From an uncultured Opitutia bacterium (GTDB taxonomy: Bacteria; Verrucomicrobiota; Verrucomicrobiia; Opitutales; Opitutaceae): a stretch of 34,545 nt of DNA. A program made the position numbers and the translations under genes. The stretch covers positions 1-34,545 of the forward strand of contig CAIUOU010000030.1 in the NCBI GenBank assembly GCA_903900845.1. The letters run 5' to 3'. The notes under the pieces are model-generated. The model saw only the letters and a list, made by a program, of their open reading frames with translations. It was not told the DNA's origin and did not search any database. Positions 1 through 9,761 of the stretch are shown here, in pieces (position 1 is the first letter of the stretch; each line of letters begins with the position of its first letter).

Positions 1-2243
1 GTCTCGCGGCCGCCGCCGCGGCGGCGCGCCACGGCGGGACCGGGCTGGCCGCTTCGCAACCGCCGGTCGCGCCGGCGGCACCCGCGCCCGGCCGCACGCT
101 GACGCTGGTCTTCCGGACGAAGACCAGCGGCCTGACCTTTGAGGCGATGTGGCTGGAAGCGGACGGTAAAACCCGCACGCCGGCGCTCGGGCCCGAGGTC
201 GCGGCGCACCACCTGCACGTGTCGACCTCGGAACGCGCGAAGCTGATCGGGCTCGCCGCCTACGCCCGTAAGGCGCACTTCCATTACCATCAGGAAACCG
301 GGGCCTACCTGCTGGAGTCGCTGGCGGAGATCCCGAACTTCCTGCGCACGGTGCTGCCGGCCTGGAGGAAGCTCTTCGCGGTCGACCTCGACGAACGGTC
401 GGCGAACCTCCTGAAAGGCACGCGGACGGTGGAGATCGAGGCGGTGGCGGAGAAGACGCCGGCGAACAGCACCCGGTTCGGCACGGGCGGCACCGGGTTG
501 AACTTGCGGTGGATCTTCCGGGCGGGCGAACGCATGCTCACCGACTCCGAGGTGAAGGCGCTGGTGCGCCGCGGCGGGCAACCGGTGATCGTGCCGAGCA
601 TCGGCATCGTGAGCATTTCGCCGGAGAAATGGGAAAGCTACCGCGCGTGGCAGGACAACGTGCGGGAGACCCGGCCGGGCGATGCCGGGGAGGACGAGCC
701 GCTTTCGCCCTACCTGGTGTTCTCGCTGTTCAACGACGCCCGCCTGCGGCTGACGCTGTCGCCGGAGATAGAAGCGTGGCGGAAACAAGTGCTCGGCCCG
801 CCGCCGGTGCCGCCCGAGTTGCCGGCGATCCTGCGCCCGTACCAGCGGCGCGGCGTGGAGTGGCTGCACCACCTGTGCGATGTGGGCTGCCACGGGCTCC
901 TCGCCGACGAGATGGGCCTGGGCAAGACCCTGCAGGTGCTGTCGCTCCTCGCGGTGCGCCAGGTGAAGGACCGGCCGAGCGTGATCGTCTGTCCCGCGAG
1001 CGTGGTGCCCGTGTGGCGCGAGGAGATCGCGCGGTTTTTCCCCCATCTGCGGGTCGACACGCTGAAGACCGGCCATGATTTCGCGCACCACCGCGAACCG
1101 GTGATCTGGATCGCCAGCTACACGCAGCTGCGGAAGCACCGGGCGCTGCTCCCGGACGTGGCGTTCGCCTACGCCATCCTCGACGAGGGGCAGTTCATCA
1201 AGAACCCCGACGCGAAGATCACGCAGACCTGCTTCGCGCTCCGCGCGGAGCACCGCATCGTGCTCACGGGCACGCCGCTGGAGAACCGCCAGCTGGATCT
1301 CTGGAGCATCTTCCGGTTCCTGCTGCCCGGCCTGCTCGGCTCGCGGACGGCGTTCGAGACCGCGCTGACGACCGACCGCGACGGCACGCTGACCCGCCTG
1401 CGCACCCAGCTTTCGCCCTTCATCCTTCGCCGCACCAAGGGTGAGGTCGCGCAGGAACTTCCGCCGAAGGTGGAGATGGACCTCATCTGCCCGCTGACGG
1501 ACGTCCAGCGGGCGGAGTACGCGAAGATCTGCAGCGAGGGCCTGGAACGCCTCGGCGACGACGTCGGGGCGGCCATGCGCGAGAAGTCGTTCGGCTTCCT
1601 CGCGCTGCTCACCCGCCTGCGGCAGACCTGCTGCGATCCGGACATGCTGCCGTGGCTGAAGTCGCCGCTGAGCGATTCCGGCAAGATCAACCTCCTCGTG
1701 GAAAAGCTCACCGAGGTCGTGGGCAGCGGCCACAAGGTCGTGATCTTCTCGCAGTTCGTGATGCTGCTGGAGCGTGTGCGCGAGGCGCTGACGCGGAACT
1801 TCCCCGACCTGCCGCGCTATGAGCTCACAGGGATGACACTCGACCGCCTGAAGCCGGTGCAGGGATTCCAGCAGGCGCGGGGATCCGCCGCGATGCTGGT
1901 GTCGCTCAAGGCGGCCGGCACCGGCATCACCCTCCACGCGGCCGACTACGTCTTCCTGCTCGATCCGTGGTGGAACCCGGCCGTCGAGGCGCAGGCGGTG
2001 GACCGCGTGCACCGGATCGGGCAGACCAACACGGTCTTCGTCTACCGCATGGTCACCGCCGGCACGATCGAGGAGCGCATCCAGGCGCTCAAAGCCTCCA
2101 AGCGGGACCTGTTCGACCGGCTGATCGGCGGGCTCGGCGGCGACTTCGATCTCAGCCAGCACTTCACGTCCCTCCGCGGGCTGGTGGCGCTCACCGCCCC
2201 GCAGGAGCCCGAGGAGGTCCAGGAGCCCTATACGATCGACTGA
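1..2243 (+). CDS. SNF2-family DEAD/DEAH-like helicase, 5'-truncated by the window edge
   Basis: The reading frame is open from the first bases of the window through an ATG at 147, and the upstream codons look coding, so the true start lies outside the window. The protein carries the SNF2 ATPase signature in order: motif I DEMGLGKT (906-929), motif II DEGQ (1182-1193, a variant of the usual DEAQ/DEAH), motif III LTGTPLENR (near 1262), and in the second RecA lobe motif VI QAVDRVHRIGQ (near 1992). This is the layout of bacterial HepA/SNF2 double-stranded DNA translocases, which remodel nucleoprotein or RNA polymerase complexes by ATP hydrolysis. The segment before motif I (about 250 residues) is not recognised. 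The ClC-type gene follows on the same strand after about 50 bp, but no functional link is evident. The family is clear; the exact role is not. Confidence 0.93.
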   Translation, partial: LAAAAAAARHGGTGLAASQPPVAPAAPAPGRTLTLVFRTKTSGLTFEAMWLEADGKTRTPALGPEVAAHHLHVSTSERAKLIGLAAYARKAHFHYHQETGAYLLESLAEIPNFLRTVLPAWRKLFAVDLDERSANLLKGTRTVEIEAVAEKTPANSTRFGTGGTGLNLRWIFRAGERMLTDSEVKALVRRGGQPVIVPSIGIVSISPEKWESYRAWQDNVRETRPGDAGEDEPLSPYLVFSLFNDARLRLTLSPEIEAWRKQVLGPPPVPPELPAILRPYQRRGVEWLHHLCDVGCHGLLADEMGLGKTLQVLSLLAVRQVKDRPSVIVCPASVVPVWREEIARFFPHLRVDTLKTGHDFAHHREPVIWIASYTQLRKHRALLPDVAFAYAILDEGQFIKNPDAKITQTCFALRAEHRIVLTGTPLENRQLDLWSIFRFLLPGLLGSRTAFETALTTDRDGTLTRLRTQLSPFILRRTKGEVAQELPPKVEMDLICPLTDVQRAEYAKICSEGLERLGDDVGAAMREKSFGFLALLTRLRQTCCDPDMLPWLKSPLSDSGKINLLVEKLTEVVGSGHKVVIFSQFVMLLERVREALTRNFPDLPRYELTGMTLDRLKPVQGFQQARGSAAMLVSLKAAGTGITLHAADYVFLLDPWWNPAVEAQAVDRVHRIGQTNTVFVYRMVTAGTIEERIQALKASKRDLFDRLIGGLGGDFDLSQHFTSLRGLVALTAPQEPEEVQEPYTID

Positions 2244-2291
2244 CGCGCCGGCCCGGGCCCGCGGGACTTGTCTCCCCCGGCCGCGGCCGCC

Positions 2292-4109
2292 ATGCTCCCG
2301 CCCCTTGAAAAACGACGCCGCGCCGACCCGCCGCCGATGAAGGTCGTCACCGACCCCGCGACGCTCCTGCTCAACCGGTTGCTGCGGCTGCTCCGCTGGC
2401 GCGTGTGGGTGCAGGAGCGGCTCCAGCCCTCGGAATGGCAGGTCACGCTGTTCTGGGCGGCGGTGGCGGGCTTCCTTGGCGCGCTGTCCGCGATCCTCTT
2501 CACCACGCTCACCGAACGGGTGCACGACTGGTTCGGCAACTCGAGCCTGGGCATCGTCGACTCCATGGCGCGGCTGCCGTGGTGGGCCTGCCTGCTGGTG
2601 CCCGCGGCCGGCGGGGCGATCGCGGGCGCGGTCCTCGTCTTCGGCGAGAAGCTCACCCGGGCGCAGAGTTCGACCGACTACATGGAGGCGATCGTGATCG
2701 GCACCGGCCGCGTGCCCGGGCGCGCCAGCGTCGTGCGGATCGTCGCGGCGCTTTTCTCCATCGGCTCGGGCGGCTCGATCGGGCGCGAGGGCCCGCTGGT
2801 GCAACTCGCCGCGGTGGTGGCCTCGCGGTTCGGGCGCTGGCGAAACCTCACGCCCCCGAAGCAACGCCTGCTCGTCGCCTGCGGCGCCGCGGCCGGCATC
2901 GCCTCCGCCTACAACGCGCCGATCGCGGGCTCGTTCTTCGTCGCCGAAATCATCCTCGGCACCATCGCGATGGAAAGCCTTGGCCCCCTCGTGGTCTCCG
3001 CCGTCACCGCCACGCTCACCCTGCACGTCCTCACCGCCGCCCACGTGCTCTACCGCGTGCCGGCCTTCGGCGAGGTGTCGCCCCTGGAGATGCTGACCTA
3101 CGCCCTCCTCGGGATCGTGACCGGTGTCCTCGCGCCGGTATTCCTCGCGACGCTCAAGAACGCGGAACGCTTCTTCGTCGCGCTCCGGCTACCGGTCGTC
3201 CTGCGGCTCGCCCTCGGCGGCCTCGCGGTGGGCGCCATCGCCATCAACGTGCCGCAGGTCTGCGGCAACGGCTACCCCGTCATCGTCGAGCTGCTCAAGG
3301 GCAACTACCTCGCCGTCACCATCGTCGGCCTCGTCGCGTGCAAGTGGCTCGCCACCATGGCGTCGTTCGGCTCCGGTGCGCCGGGAGGGATCTTCACCCC
3401 CGCGCTCTTCATGGGCGCGGGCAGCGGCCTGCTCCTCGGCAACGCCGTCCACCAGGTCTGGCCCGCCGCGGCCACCAGCCCGATCGCCTTCGCGCTCGTC
3501 GGCATGGGTGCTTTCCTCGCCGCCGCCAGCCACGCGCCGCTCATGGCCGTCATTCTTCTTTTCGAGATGACGATGAGCTACGACATCATCCTTCCGCTGC
3601 TGCTCAGCAGCGTCGTCGCCTACTACACCGCCCGCGGAATCAGCGGCGCCTCCCTCTACTCCGAGGCCCTGCGCCGCAAGACCGAGGCCGCCGCACCCGC
3701 CCCCGCGGAGACCCTCGTCGCCGACCTGATGCGTCCCGACTCGCGCGTCGTCGAGCCCACCGCGCGCTTCGCCGACCTCGCGAAGCTCTTCCTGCGCCAC
3801 CGCGTCAACAACCTCTACGTGACCGAATCCGACGGCCGCTTTCTCGGAGCCGTCTCACTGCCCGACATCAAGCCCTACCTGCACGAACCCGACCTCGCCG
3901 GAGTGGTGCTCGCGCGCGATATCCTGCGGGAGGACTTCCCGCGCCTCGCGCCCGACCAGACGTTCACCGACGCGCTGGCGGGCTTCCTCGGCATCACCGC
4001 CGAACGGCTGCCAGTCGTGGACGCGCGGGGGATCCTGCGCGGCAGCCTCGCCCGGAGCGATCTCCTGCTGACCATCGCCGAGCGCCGCAAGCGGCCCGTG
4101 GCCGCCTGA
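2292..4109 (+). CDS. ClC-family chloride channel/transporter with C-terminal tandem CBS domains
   Basis: An inner-membrane anion channel or H+/Cl- antiporter of the ClC family. Visible signatures are GSGGSIGREGP with the gating Glu (near 2771-2800), the APIAGSFFVAEI segment, and GSGAPGGIFTPALF in the second half. The text around IAMESLGPLVVSAVTATLTLH is most like the ClcB subgroup. At the position of the intracellular 'proton' Glu of E. coli ClcA (..FIIEEM..) the sequence reads FVAEII, so that residue appears to be Ile, as in ClcB-like proteins. After the last helix come two CBS domains (about 3710-4090), a nucleotide-sensing regulatory module. An ATG at 2292 was chosen. An upstream in-frame TTG (2268) and a downstream ATG (2337) are alternatives, and none has a good Shine-Dalgarno sequence. 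The gene converges on fabF with only 15 bp between stop codons. Confidence 0.92.
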   Translation: MLPPLEKRRRADPPPMKVVTDPATLLLNRLLRLLRWRVWVQERLQPSEWQVTLFWAAVAGFLGALSAILFTTLTERVHDWFGNSSLGIVDSMARLPWWACLLVPAAGGAIAGAVLVFGEKLTRAQSSTDYMEAIVIGTGRVPGRASVVRIVAALFSIGSGGSIGREGPLVQLAAVVASRFGRWRNLTPPKQRLLVACGAAAGIASAYNAPIAGSFFVAEIILGTIAMESLGPLVVSAVTATLTLHVLTAAHVLYRVPAFGEVSPLEMLTYALLGIVTGVLAPVFLATLKNAERFFVALRLPVVLRLALGGLAVGAIAINVPQVCGNGYPVIVELLKGNYLAVTIVGLVACKWLATMASFGSGAPGGIFTPALFMGAGSGLLLGNAVHQVWPAAATSPIAFALVGMGAFLAAASHAPLMAVILLFEMTMSYDIILPLLLSSVVAYYTARGISGASLYSEALRRKTEAAAPAPAETLVADLMRPDSRVVEPTARFADLAKLFLRHRVNNLYVTESDGRFLGAVSLPDIKPYLHEPDLAGVVLARDILREDFPRLAPDQTFTDALAGFLGITAERLPVVDARGILRGSLARSDLLLTIAERRKRPVAA

Positions 4110-4114
4110 GCGCC

Positions 4115-4137
4115 CGCGCCGGCCTCAGGCCCGCGCG
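4115..4137. terminator. GC-rich dyad at the ClC/fabF convergent junction, possible bidirectional terminator
   Basis: Two 11-nt arms (4115-4125 and 4127-4137) are complementary with one mismatch around a single central base. The dyad overlaps the fabF stop codon. There is no T-tract on either side, so intrinsic termination is uncertain. Confidence 0.3.
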
Positions 4138-5447
4138 AAGACAAGCGACGCGTTGGTGCCGCCGAAACCGAAGCTGTTCGAGAGCGCCGCGCGCACCGGC
4201 CGCCGGACGGCGGTGTTGGGGGTGACGTTGAGCCCCAGATCGGCGCAGACGGGGTCCAGGTTCTCGAGGTTGATCGTCGGCGGGACGACTCCGTGGTGAA
4301 TCGCGAGCACGGCGGCCAAGGCACCCATCGCACCGGCCGCACCCAGCAGGTGGCCGGTCATCGACTTCACGCCGCTCACGCTAAGGGCGGCCTTGTTCTC
4401 CGCGAAAACCGTCGCGATCGCGGTCGCCTCCTCCCCGTCTCCGCCCGGGGTCGAGGTGGCGTGCGCGGAGACGTAGTCGACCTCGCCGGGCGCCATCGCC
4501 GCGCGCGCCAGCGCCATGCGCATCGCCCGCGCCGAGCCCTCGGCGCCGGGAGCGAGCGAGGAAAGGTGGTAGGCGTCGGCCGAGGCGCCGTAACCGCGCA
4601 GTTCAGCGTAGATCCGCGCGCCGCGCCGCAGCGCCTGCTCCCGCTCCTCCAGGACGAAGACCACCGAACCTTCGGAGAGCACGAAGCCGTCCCGGTCGCG
4701 GTCGTAGGGCCGCGAGGCCTTCTCCGGAGCGTCGTTGCGGGTGGAGAGCGCGCGCATCTGGGCGAAGGCGCCGATGGCGAGCGGCGTGACGGTCGACTCG
4801 GCCCCGCCGGCGATCATGACGTCGGCATCGCCCCGCGTGATCGCGGCGGCGGCCTCGCCGAGGGCATGCCCGCTCGTGGCGCAGGCGGAGGCGACGCTCA
4901 TGTTGGGCCCGCGGGCGTCGAGCAGCAGGCTTACCTGGCCCGCGAGCAGGTTCGGCGCGATCTGGATGATGAAGAACGGCGAGATTTTCCGGAAGCCTCC
5001 GGCCTTCCACGTGTCGTGGGTGGCCTCCATCTCCGGCAGGCCCCCGAGTCCCACGCCCAGGTTCACGCCCATGCGCTCGGGCGCGAGCGCGGCGCGATGG
5101 GCGTCCAACCCGGAATCGGCATAGGCCTCGACCGCGGCGGCGACCCCAAGGTGGGTGAAGCGCCCGAATTTCTTCACGTCCTTCGGCGTGAGCGCCTGCG
5201 CGAGCGGCTCGCCCGCCGCGCCGCGGGGCCGGAGCGGCGCCGGCAGCGGCCGCGCCGGGTCGAAATCCCGCACCTCGCCCGCGATCTGCGCGGTGCAGCC
5301 GGTGGCGTCGAAGCGCGTGACCCGCCCGATGCCGCTGCGCCCCGCGACCAGGGACTCCCACGTGGCCGCCGCCGAATTCCCGCACGGGGTCACCGCCCCG
5401 AGACCGGTGATGACGACGCGACGTTGGGAGGAGGGGAAAGAGGACAT
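4125..5447 (-). CDS. fabF: 3-oxoacyl-[acyl-carrier-protein] synthase II (KAS II, FabF)
   Basis: Condensing enzyme of type II fatty-acid synthesis, elongating acyl-ACP with malonyl-ACP in the cytosol. The 440-residue protein, slightly longer than the usual 410-415, has the thiolase-fold active site complete: nucleophile Cys189 in SACATSG, His329 in SAHATST (the usual HGTST here has Ala for Gly), and Lys361/His366 in KSMTGHLLGAAG. The C-terminal SNSFGFGGTNAS signature is present. I start at the ATG at 5447, which gives MSSFPSSQRRVVITGLG; the frame stays open upstream to 5762, but that part is antisense to the DUF1501 gene and not protein-like. The gene lies 95 bp downstream of the DUF1501 gene on the same strand. 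No acpP or other fab gene is in the window, so it may be an accessory paralogue. Confidence 0.93.
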   Translation of the reverse strand: MSSFPSSQRRVVITGLGAVTPCGNSAAATWESLVAGRSGIGRVTRFDATGCTAQIAGEVRDFDPARPLPAPLRPRGAAGEPLAQALTPKDVKKFGRFTHLGVAAAVEAYADSGLDAHRAALAPERMGVNLGVGLGGLPEMEATHDTWKAGGFRKISPFFIIQIAPNLLAGQVSLLLDARGPNMSVASACATSGHALGEAAAAITRGDADVMIAGGAESTVTPLAIGAFAQMRALSTRNDAPEKASRPYDRDRDGFVLSEGSVVFVLEEREQALRRGARIYAELRGYGASADAYHLSSLAPGAEGSARAMRMALARAAMAPGEVDYVSAHATSTPGGDGEEATAIATVFAENKAALSVSGVKSMTGHLLGAAGAMGALAAVLAIHHGVVPPTINLENLDPVCADLGLNVTPNTAVRRPVRAALSNSFGFGGTNASLVFARA

Positions 5448-5542
5448 GGTGGGAACGGCCACAGGATGCGGAACGGAATGGGTTTTCAACCAGAACCATC
5501 CCGCGCCCCGAGGGGCCCGGAGGGCCGCCACCAAGGCCCCGT

Positions 5543-6979
5543 TCAGGCGAGGAGGCGGCGCACGACGTGGCCGTGGACGTCGGTCAGGCGGAAATCTCGG
5601 CCGCTGTGGCGGTAGGTGAGGCGCTCGTGGTCGAGACCGAGGAGATGGAGCACCGTCGCCTGAAGGTCGTGCACGTGCACGCGATCCTGCACCGCGCGGA
5701 AACCGAAGTCGTCCGTCGCCCCATGGACCATCCCGCCGCGAACGCCACCGCCGGCCAGCCACATCGTGAAACCGTGGTGGTTGTGGTCACGACCGAGCGT
5801 CGGGCCGACCTTCTCGCCCTGCGAGAGCTCCACCGTGGGCGTGCGTCCGAATTCCCCACCCCAGACGACCAGCGTGTCCTCGAGCAGACCGCGCTGCTTG
5901 AGATCGGTGAGGAGGGCGGTGATGCCCTGGCAACTCTCCTGCGCGAGGCGGCGGTGGGCTTTCTCGATGTTGTCGTGGCTATCCCAGGGCTGGAGCGTGC
6001 CGTGCCAGACCTGCACAAACCGCACGCCGCGTTCCACCAGGCGCCGCGCGATCAACATCTGCCGCGCCTGCGCGGTGTCGCCGTACATCTCGCGCACGTG
6101 CGCGGGCTCGCGGCCGAGATCAAAGGCGTCCGTCGCCGCCACCTGCATCCGGAAAGCGGTCTCGAAACTATGGATGCGCGCTTCCAGCGCGGGGTCCGAC
6201 CGCCCGGCGAGATGGCGGCGGTTCAGGGCCGCGGCCAGATCGAGCTGCGCCCGCTGCTCCGCGGGGGAAACCGCCGGGTTGCGCAGGTGCTCGATGAGCT
6301 GATCGGCGGACTTGTCCTGCGTCTCCAGGTACGCGCCTTGGTAACTGCCGGGCAAAAAGGCCGCCTGCCAGTTGTCGGCGCCGGCCACCGGCATCCCCTT
6401 CGGCACGAGCACCACGAAACCGGGCAGGTCGCGGTTCTCGGTGCCCAGCCCGTACGTCACCCACGCGCCGATGCTCGGCCGGGCCATGATGCTCGCCCCG
6501 CAATTCATCAGGCGCAGGCAGTTCTCGTGCACCGGCGTGTCGGTGTGCATCGAGCGGATCACGCAGAGGTCGTCGGCGTGCTTCTCCGCCAGCGGCGCGA
6601 ACAGCTCGCTGACCTCCAGGCCCGACTGGCCGTAGCGCCGGAACGTGAAGGGTGAACCGAGCGCCGTCGCGGTCGGTCGCTCCGTCTCCAAATGGATCGG
6701 CAGGCGCCGGCCATGGAAACGCGTCAGCTCCGGCTTAGGGTCGAAGGTGTCCATCTGCGATGGTCCGCCGTTCGCGAGGATCTGGATCACACGTTTCGCC
6801 CGCGGACGGAAATGCGGCGCGCGCGGCGCCAGCGGGTCGGACGCCCGAGGGGCCTCGGCGGCGCGCGCGGCGACGTCGCCCAGCAGCGCGGCCAGACCCA
6901 CGGTGCCGAAACCCGCGCCGCAGCGGCGCAGCATATCGCGGCGCGAGAGCGGATCGGAAAACGGGGGCGGCGGATTCAT
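5543..6979 (-). CDS. DUF1501 family protein with Tat signal
   Basis: Member of the DUF1501 family (PF07394), a sulfatase/alkaline-phosphatase-fold group greatly expanded in Planctomycetes and Verrucomicrobia. The chosen start is the ATG at 6979 (478 residues), because it puts a twin-arginine motif, SRRDMLRR, near the N-terminus followed by a hydrophobic stretch (GFGTVGLAALLGDVAARA), implying export in folded form. Family hallmarks are IQILANGGPSQMDTFDPKPE near the start and, towards the C-terminus, VVWGGEFGRTP and GRDHNHHGFTMWLAGGGVRGG, with several His/Asp that could bind metal. It starts 10 bp after the stop of the DUF1553 gene, so the two are almost certainly co-transcribed; this pairing is typical of the PVC group. 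The substrate is unknown; sulfated polysaccharide or other polymer breakdown has been proposed for such pairs. Confidence 0.93.
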   Translation of the reverse strand: MNPPPPFSDPLSRRDMLRRCGAGFGTVGLAALLGDVAARAAEAPRASDPLAPRAPHFRPRAKRVIQILANGGPSQMDTFDPKPELTRFHGRRLPIHLETERPTATALGSPFTFRRYGQSGLEVSELFAPLAEKHADDLCVIRSMHTDTPVHENCLRLMNCGASIMARPSIGAWVTYGLGTENRDLPGFVVLVPKGMPVAGADNWQAAFLPGSYQGAYLETQDKSADQLIEHLRNPAVSPAEQRAQLDLAAALNRRHLAGRSDPALEARIHSFETAFRMQVAATDAFDLGREPAHVREMYGDTAQARQMLIARRLVERGVRFVQVWHGTLQPWDSHDNIEKAHRRLAQESCQGITALLTDLKQRGLLEDTLVVWGGEFGRTPTVELSQGEKVGPTLGRDHNHHGFTMWLAGGGVRGGMVHGATDDFGFRAVQDRVHVHDLQATVLHLLGLDHERLTYRHSGRDFRLTDVHGHVVRRLLA

Positions 6980-6989
6980 GCGGGGAGGT

Positions 6990-9761
6990 TCAATCGCAAT
7001 GGGAAAACTCGTTCGCCAGCAACAGCACCTGCGCGAACCGCGCCCACCGCTCCGGGCCTGGGGTCGGCCCGAGGAATTCCTCCGCCAGCGCGCGTTCCTC
7101 GGCCGCGGGTTCACGCCAGAGCACGCGACGGTACAGCAACGCGACCCGCGCCGCGACGCCGGCCGCCTCGGCGATCTCCGGCTGGCGGTTCAGGGCCTCC
7201 GCCTGCGCGAGCACGAACGGGCTGTTCAGGAAGAAAAGCGCCTGCAGCGGGTGGGTCGTCTCCGCGCGCCGGGCGATCGAGGTGTCAGGGTTGGCCACAT
7301 CGAAGTTGCGCAGCAGCGTCGGGATCCGGAAGCGATCCGTCTGGCCGTACAACGCGCGGCGGGTGTAGTCGTCCGTCAGCGGCATGCCCCGCCCGCCGGG
7401 CCGCACGTCGAGCCGGCCAGCCACCCGCAGCAGGCCGTCGCGCATCGCCTCGAAGTCGATCCTTCGCGGGCTCATCCGCCAGACCAGACGGTTCCCGGGA
7501 TCCTTCTCCAGCGCGGCGGCCTGCGGCGCGCTGGACTGCCGCCACGCCTCGGAGGTCATCAGATGCCGGTGAAGCGCCTTCAGCGACCAGCCGTTGCGCA
7601 TGAACCACGCCGCGAGATGATCGAGCAACTCGGGATGAGAGGGCCGCTCACCGGTCACCCCGAAATCGTCGGCGGTCGCCACCAACCCGCTGCCGAAGTG
7701 CTGCTGCCACACGCGGTTGACGATCACCCGCGCGGTGAGCGGGTTTTGCGGGCTGGCGAGCGCCGCGGCGAGGCGCCGGCGGCCGTCGTCGGCAAACTCT
7801 TCGTCGTCGACCATCGCCAGCACGCGCGGGATCCGGCGCGGCACCGGTGCCCCGGGTTTCAGGCGGTCGCCACGCGTGAGCACGCGGGGCGCGAACGGCT
7901 CGCGCGTGGCGCCGACCACCTGCGCCCGCGCCACCGGTGCCGTGGCCTCCAGCGTCACCAGATCGGTGCGGATCTTGCCCGCCGCCTCCCCTTCGCGCCG
8001 CAGCACCAGCTCATGCTCGCTCACAAAGCGCAGCACGTCGCGGCGGATCTCGTCGTTCGGGAAATCCAAGGCATTGCCCGGCGCATTGATCAGCCGGGCG
8101 AGCGCCGATCCTTCCGGACATTCCAGCGCGTCGCGGACCACGCGTCCGAAAGCATCCGCCACGTCGTGCATCGCGGCCGGCGGCCGCCGGCGCAGCTCCG
8201 CCAGCACCGCCGGTTCATGCATCTCCGCCCGCTGCTCGGCGGACTCGAGCACCGCCCGCGCCCGTTCCGCGAAGCCTTCCCGCGGCAACGCCTCCAGCGC
8301 GGGCCAGAGCGCGAAGAACTTCTCGCCGCGCGCGACGCTCGCCTCGATCAGCGCCCGCCACCGCGGCGGCCCGCCGCGCGTGAGCAACCCGCGCGGGGTG
8401 TCGAGGGGGATGAACCCGTCCACCGTGCGATGGTTGGGAGACTCCTCCACGAGGTAACGCAGGTTTTCCGTCGCCAGTTCCCGCAGGCGCCGCCGCGCGT
8501 TCCCGGCGATCTCGTCGATCAGGCGTTCGTAAGCCGCCAAAAACCCGGCGCGCTTCGCCCGGTACGCGCGCACTTCATCATTTTCCGGCGCCGCACCCAC
8601 CTCGGGCAGGTCAAGCGGCTCGTCGGTGCTCGCGAGAATGCCGAACAGGGAGTAATAGTCCGCCGTCGGCAGCGCGTCGAACTTATGGTCGTGGCAGCGC
8701 GCGCACGCGACCGTGAGGCCGAGGAAGCCCCGGCTGACCACATCGATCCGGTCGTCGATGACCAGTTCGGCGGCGTCCAGGTTCCCCTCAAAGCGGCGTC
8801 CGACAGTGAGGAAGCCGAGGGCGCGGAGATCCGGGCTCTCCGCCGCGGGCAGCAGGTCGGCCGCGATCTGCTGGCGGACGAATCGGTCGTACGGCAAATC
8901 GCGGTTGATCGCCTCGACCACCCAGTCGCGGTAAGTGTGCGCGAACGGGATGCGGCGCTCGCTGTCGGTCGATTTGTCGGTGGTGTCGGCGTACCGCGCG
9001 ACATCGAGCCAATGGCGCGCCCAGCGCTGACCGTGCTCGGGCCGGGCAAGGAGTTCGTCGATCAGGCGTTGCCAGGCCCCGGGCGAGGAATCGGCCGCGA
9101 ATCGCTCCACCCGTTCGTAAGTCGGCGGCAGGCCCAGCAGCACATGGTAGGCCCGACGCACGAGCGCGCGCGGTTCGGCCGGCGGATTCGGCCCGAGTCC
9201 TTCCGCAAGCAGCCGTGGCCGCAAGAGGCGGTCGATCGGATGCCTCTCCGGCTCGCCGGCGGGGAGCACCGGCGCGACTACCGGTCGGAAGGCCCAGTGG
9301 GCAAGGGCCTCGTCGAGGGTCATGGGGCCGGCCTTCCGCGCGATCGGCGCCGCGGCGTCGCGCGGGTCGGGCGCGCCGCGTCGTATCCACTCTTCAAGGA
9401 TGGCGATCTCGGCCGCGGGCAGGCGTTCCTTCGGGGGCATCCGCAGGTCCTCGCTGGCGTGGCGCACGGCCGCGATCAGCGGACTCGCCCCGGGGTCCCC
9501 CGGCACGATCACCGCGCCGCCATTGCCACCCGCGCGCCACGCCGCCGCGGAATCAAGGCGCAGCCCGCCTTTCTGTTTCTGTTCACCGTGACACTCCAGG
9601 CATCGGTTGATCAGCAGCGGCCGCACCTCGCGTTCGAAGAAATGAACATCCTCCGCCGCGGAACGGGCCTGACCGTGCAAATCAATGAAAAGCGGGAGAC
9701 CCACCGCGAGCGCGACCCGCCCGAGGCGGGGAAACGAATGAGGTCGGCGAGCTGCGGTCAT
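6990..9761 (-). CDS. PSCyt1-DUF1549-DUF1553 cytochrome-like exported protein
   Basis: A 923-residue exported protein of the planctomycete-type cytochrome family. From the ATG at 9761 it has a short basic N-terminus and a hydrophobic segment (about residues 13-30) that looks like a signal peptide. A PSCyt1 domain (PF07635) follows, with a class I c-type haem motif CLECH (Cys54, Cys57, His58) and a candidate distal Met in MPPKERLP (Met108). The DUF1549 domain (PF07583) contains QRWARHWLDVARYADT and a second CARCH motif in the segment CARCHDHKFDALPTADYYSLFG. The DUF1553 domain (PF07587) is at the C-terminus, with NPLTARVIVNRVWQQHFG and DDFGVTGERPSHPELLD. The frame stays open to 10214, but the extra N-terminal text is low-complexity and unlike the family. 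It is first gene of an operon with the DUF1501 gene. Function is unproven; a periplasmic redox role is implied by the haem motifs. Confidence 0.93.
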   Translation of the reverse strand: MTAARRPHSFPRLGRVALAVGLPLFIDLHGQARSAAEDVHFFEREVRPLLINRCLECHGEQKQKGGLRLDSAAAWRAGGNGGAVIVPGDPGASPLIAAVRHASEDLRMPPKERLPAAEIAILEEWIRRGAPDPRDAAAPIARKAGPMTLDEALAHWAFRPVVAPVLPAGEPERHPIDRLLRPRLLAEGLGPNPPAEPRALVRRAYHVLLGLPPTYERVERFAADSSPGAWQRLIDELLARPEHGQRWARHWLDVARYADTTDKSTDSERRIPFAHTYRDWVVEAINRDLPYDRFVRQQIAADLLPAAESPDLRALGFLTVGRRFEGNLDAAELVIDDRIDVVSRGFLGLTVACARCHDHKFDALPTADYYSLFGILASTDEPLDLPEVGAAPENDEVRAYRAKRAGFLAAYERLIDEIAGNARRRLRELATENLRYLVEESPNHRTVDGFIPLDTPRGLLTRGGPPRWRALIEASVARGEKFFALWPALEALPREGFAERARAVLESAEQRAEMHEPAVLAELRRRPPAAMHDVADAFGRVVRDALECPEGSALARLINAPGNALDFPNDEIRRDVLRFVSEHELVLRREGEAAGKIRTDLVTLEATAPVARAQVVGATREPFAPRVLTRGDRLKPGAPVPRRIPRVLAMVDDEEFADDGRRRLAAALASPQNPLTARVIVNRVWQQHFGSGLVATADDFGVTGERPSHPELLDHLAAWFMRNGWSLKALHRHLMTSEAWRQSSAPQAAALEKDPGNRLVWRMSPRRIDFEAMRDGLLRVAGRLDVRPGGRGMPLTDDYTRRALYGQTDRFRIPTLLRNFDVANPDTSIARRAETTHPLQALFFLNSPFVLAQAEALNRQPEIAEAAGVAARVALLYRRVLWREPAAEERALAEEFLGPTPGPERWARFAQVLLLANEFSHCD

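Noticed and set aside
5448-5762. N-terminal extension of fabF to 5762
   Set aside because: It overlaps the DUF1501 gene end, is Arg/Pro-rich and is absent from the family; the ATG at 5447 gives the usual RRVVITGLG start.
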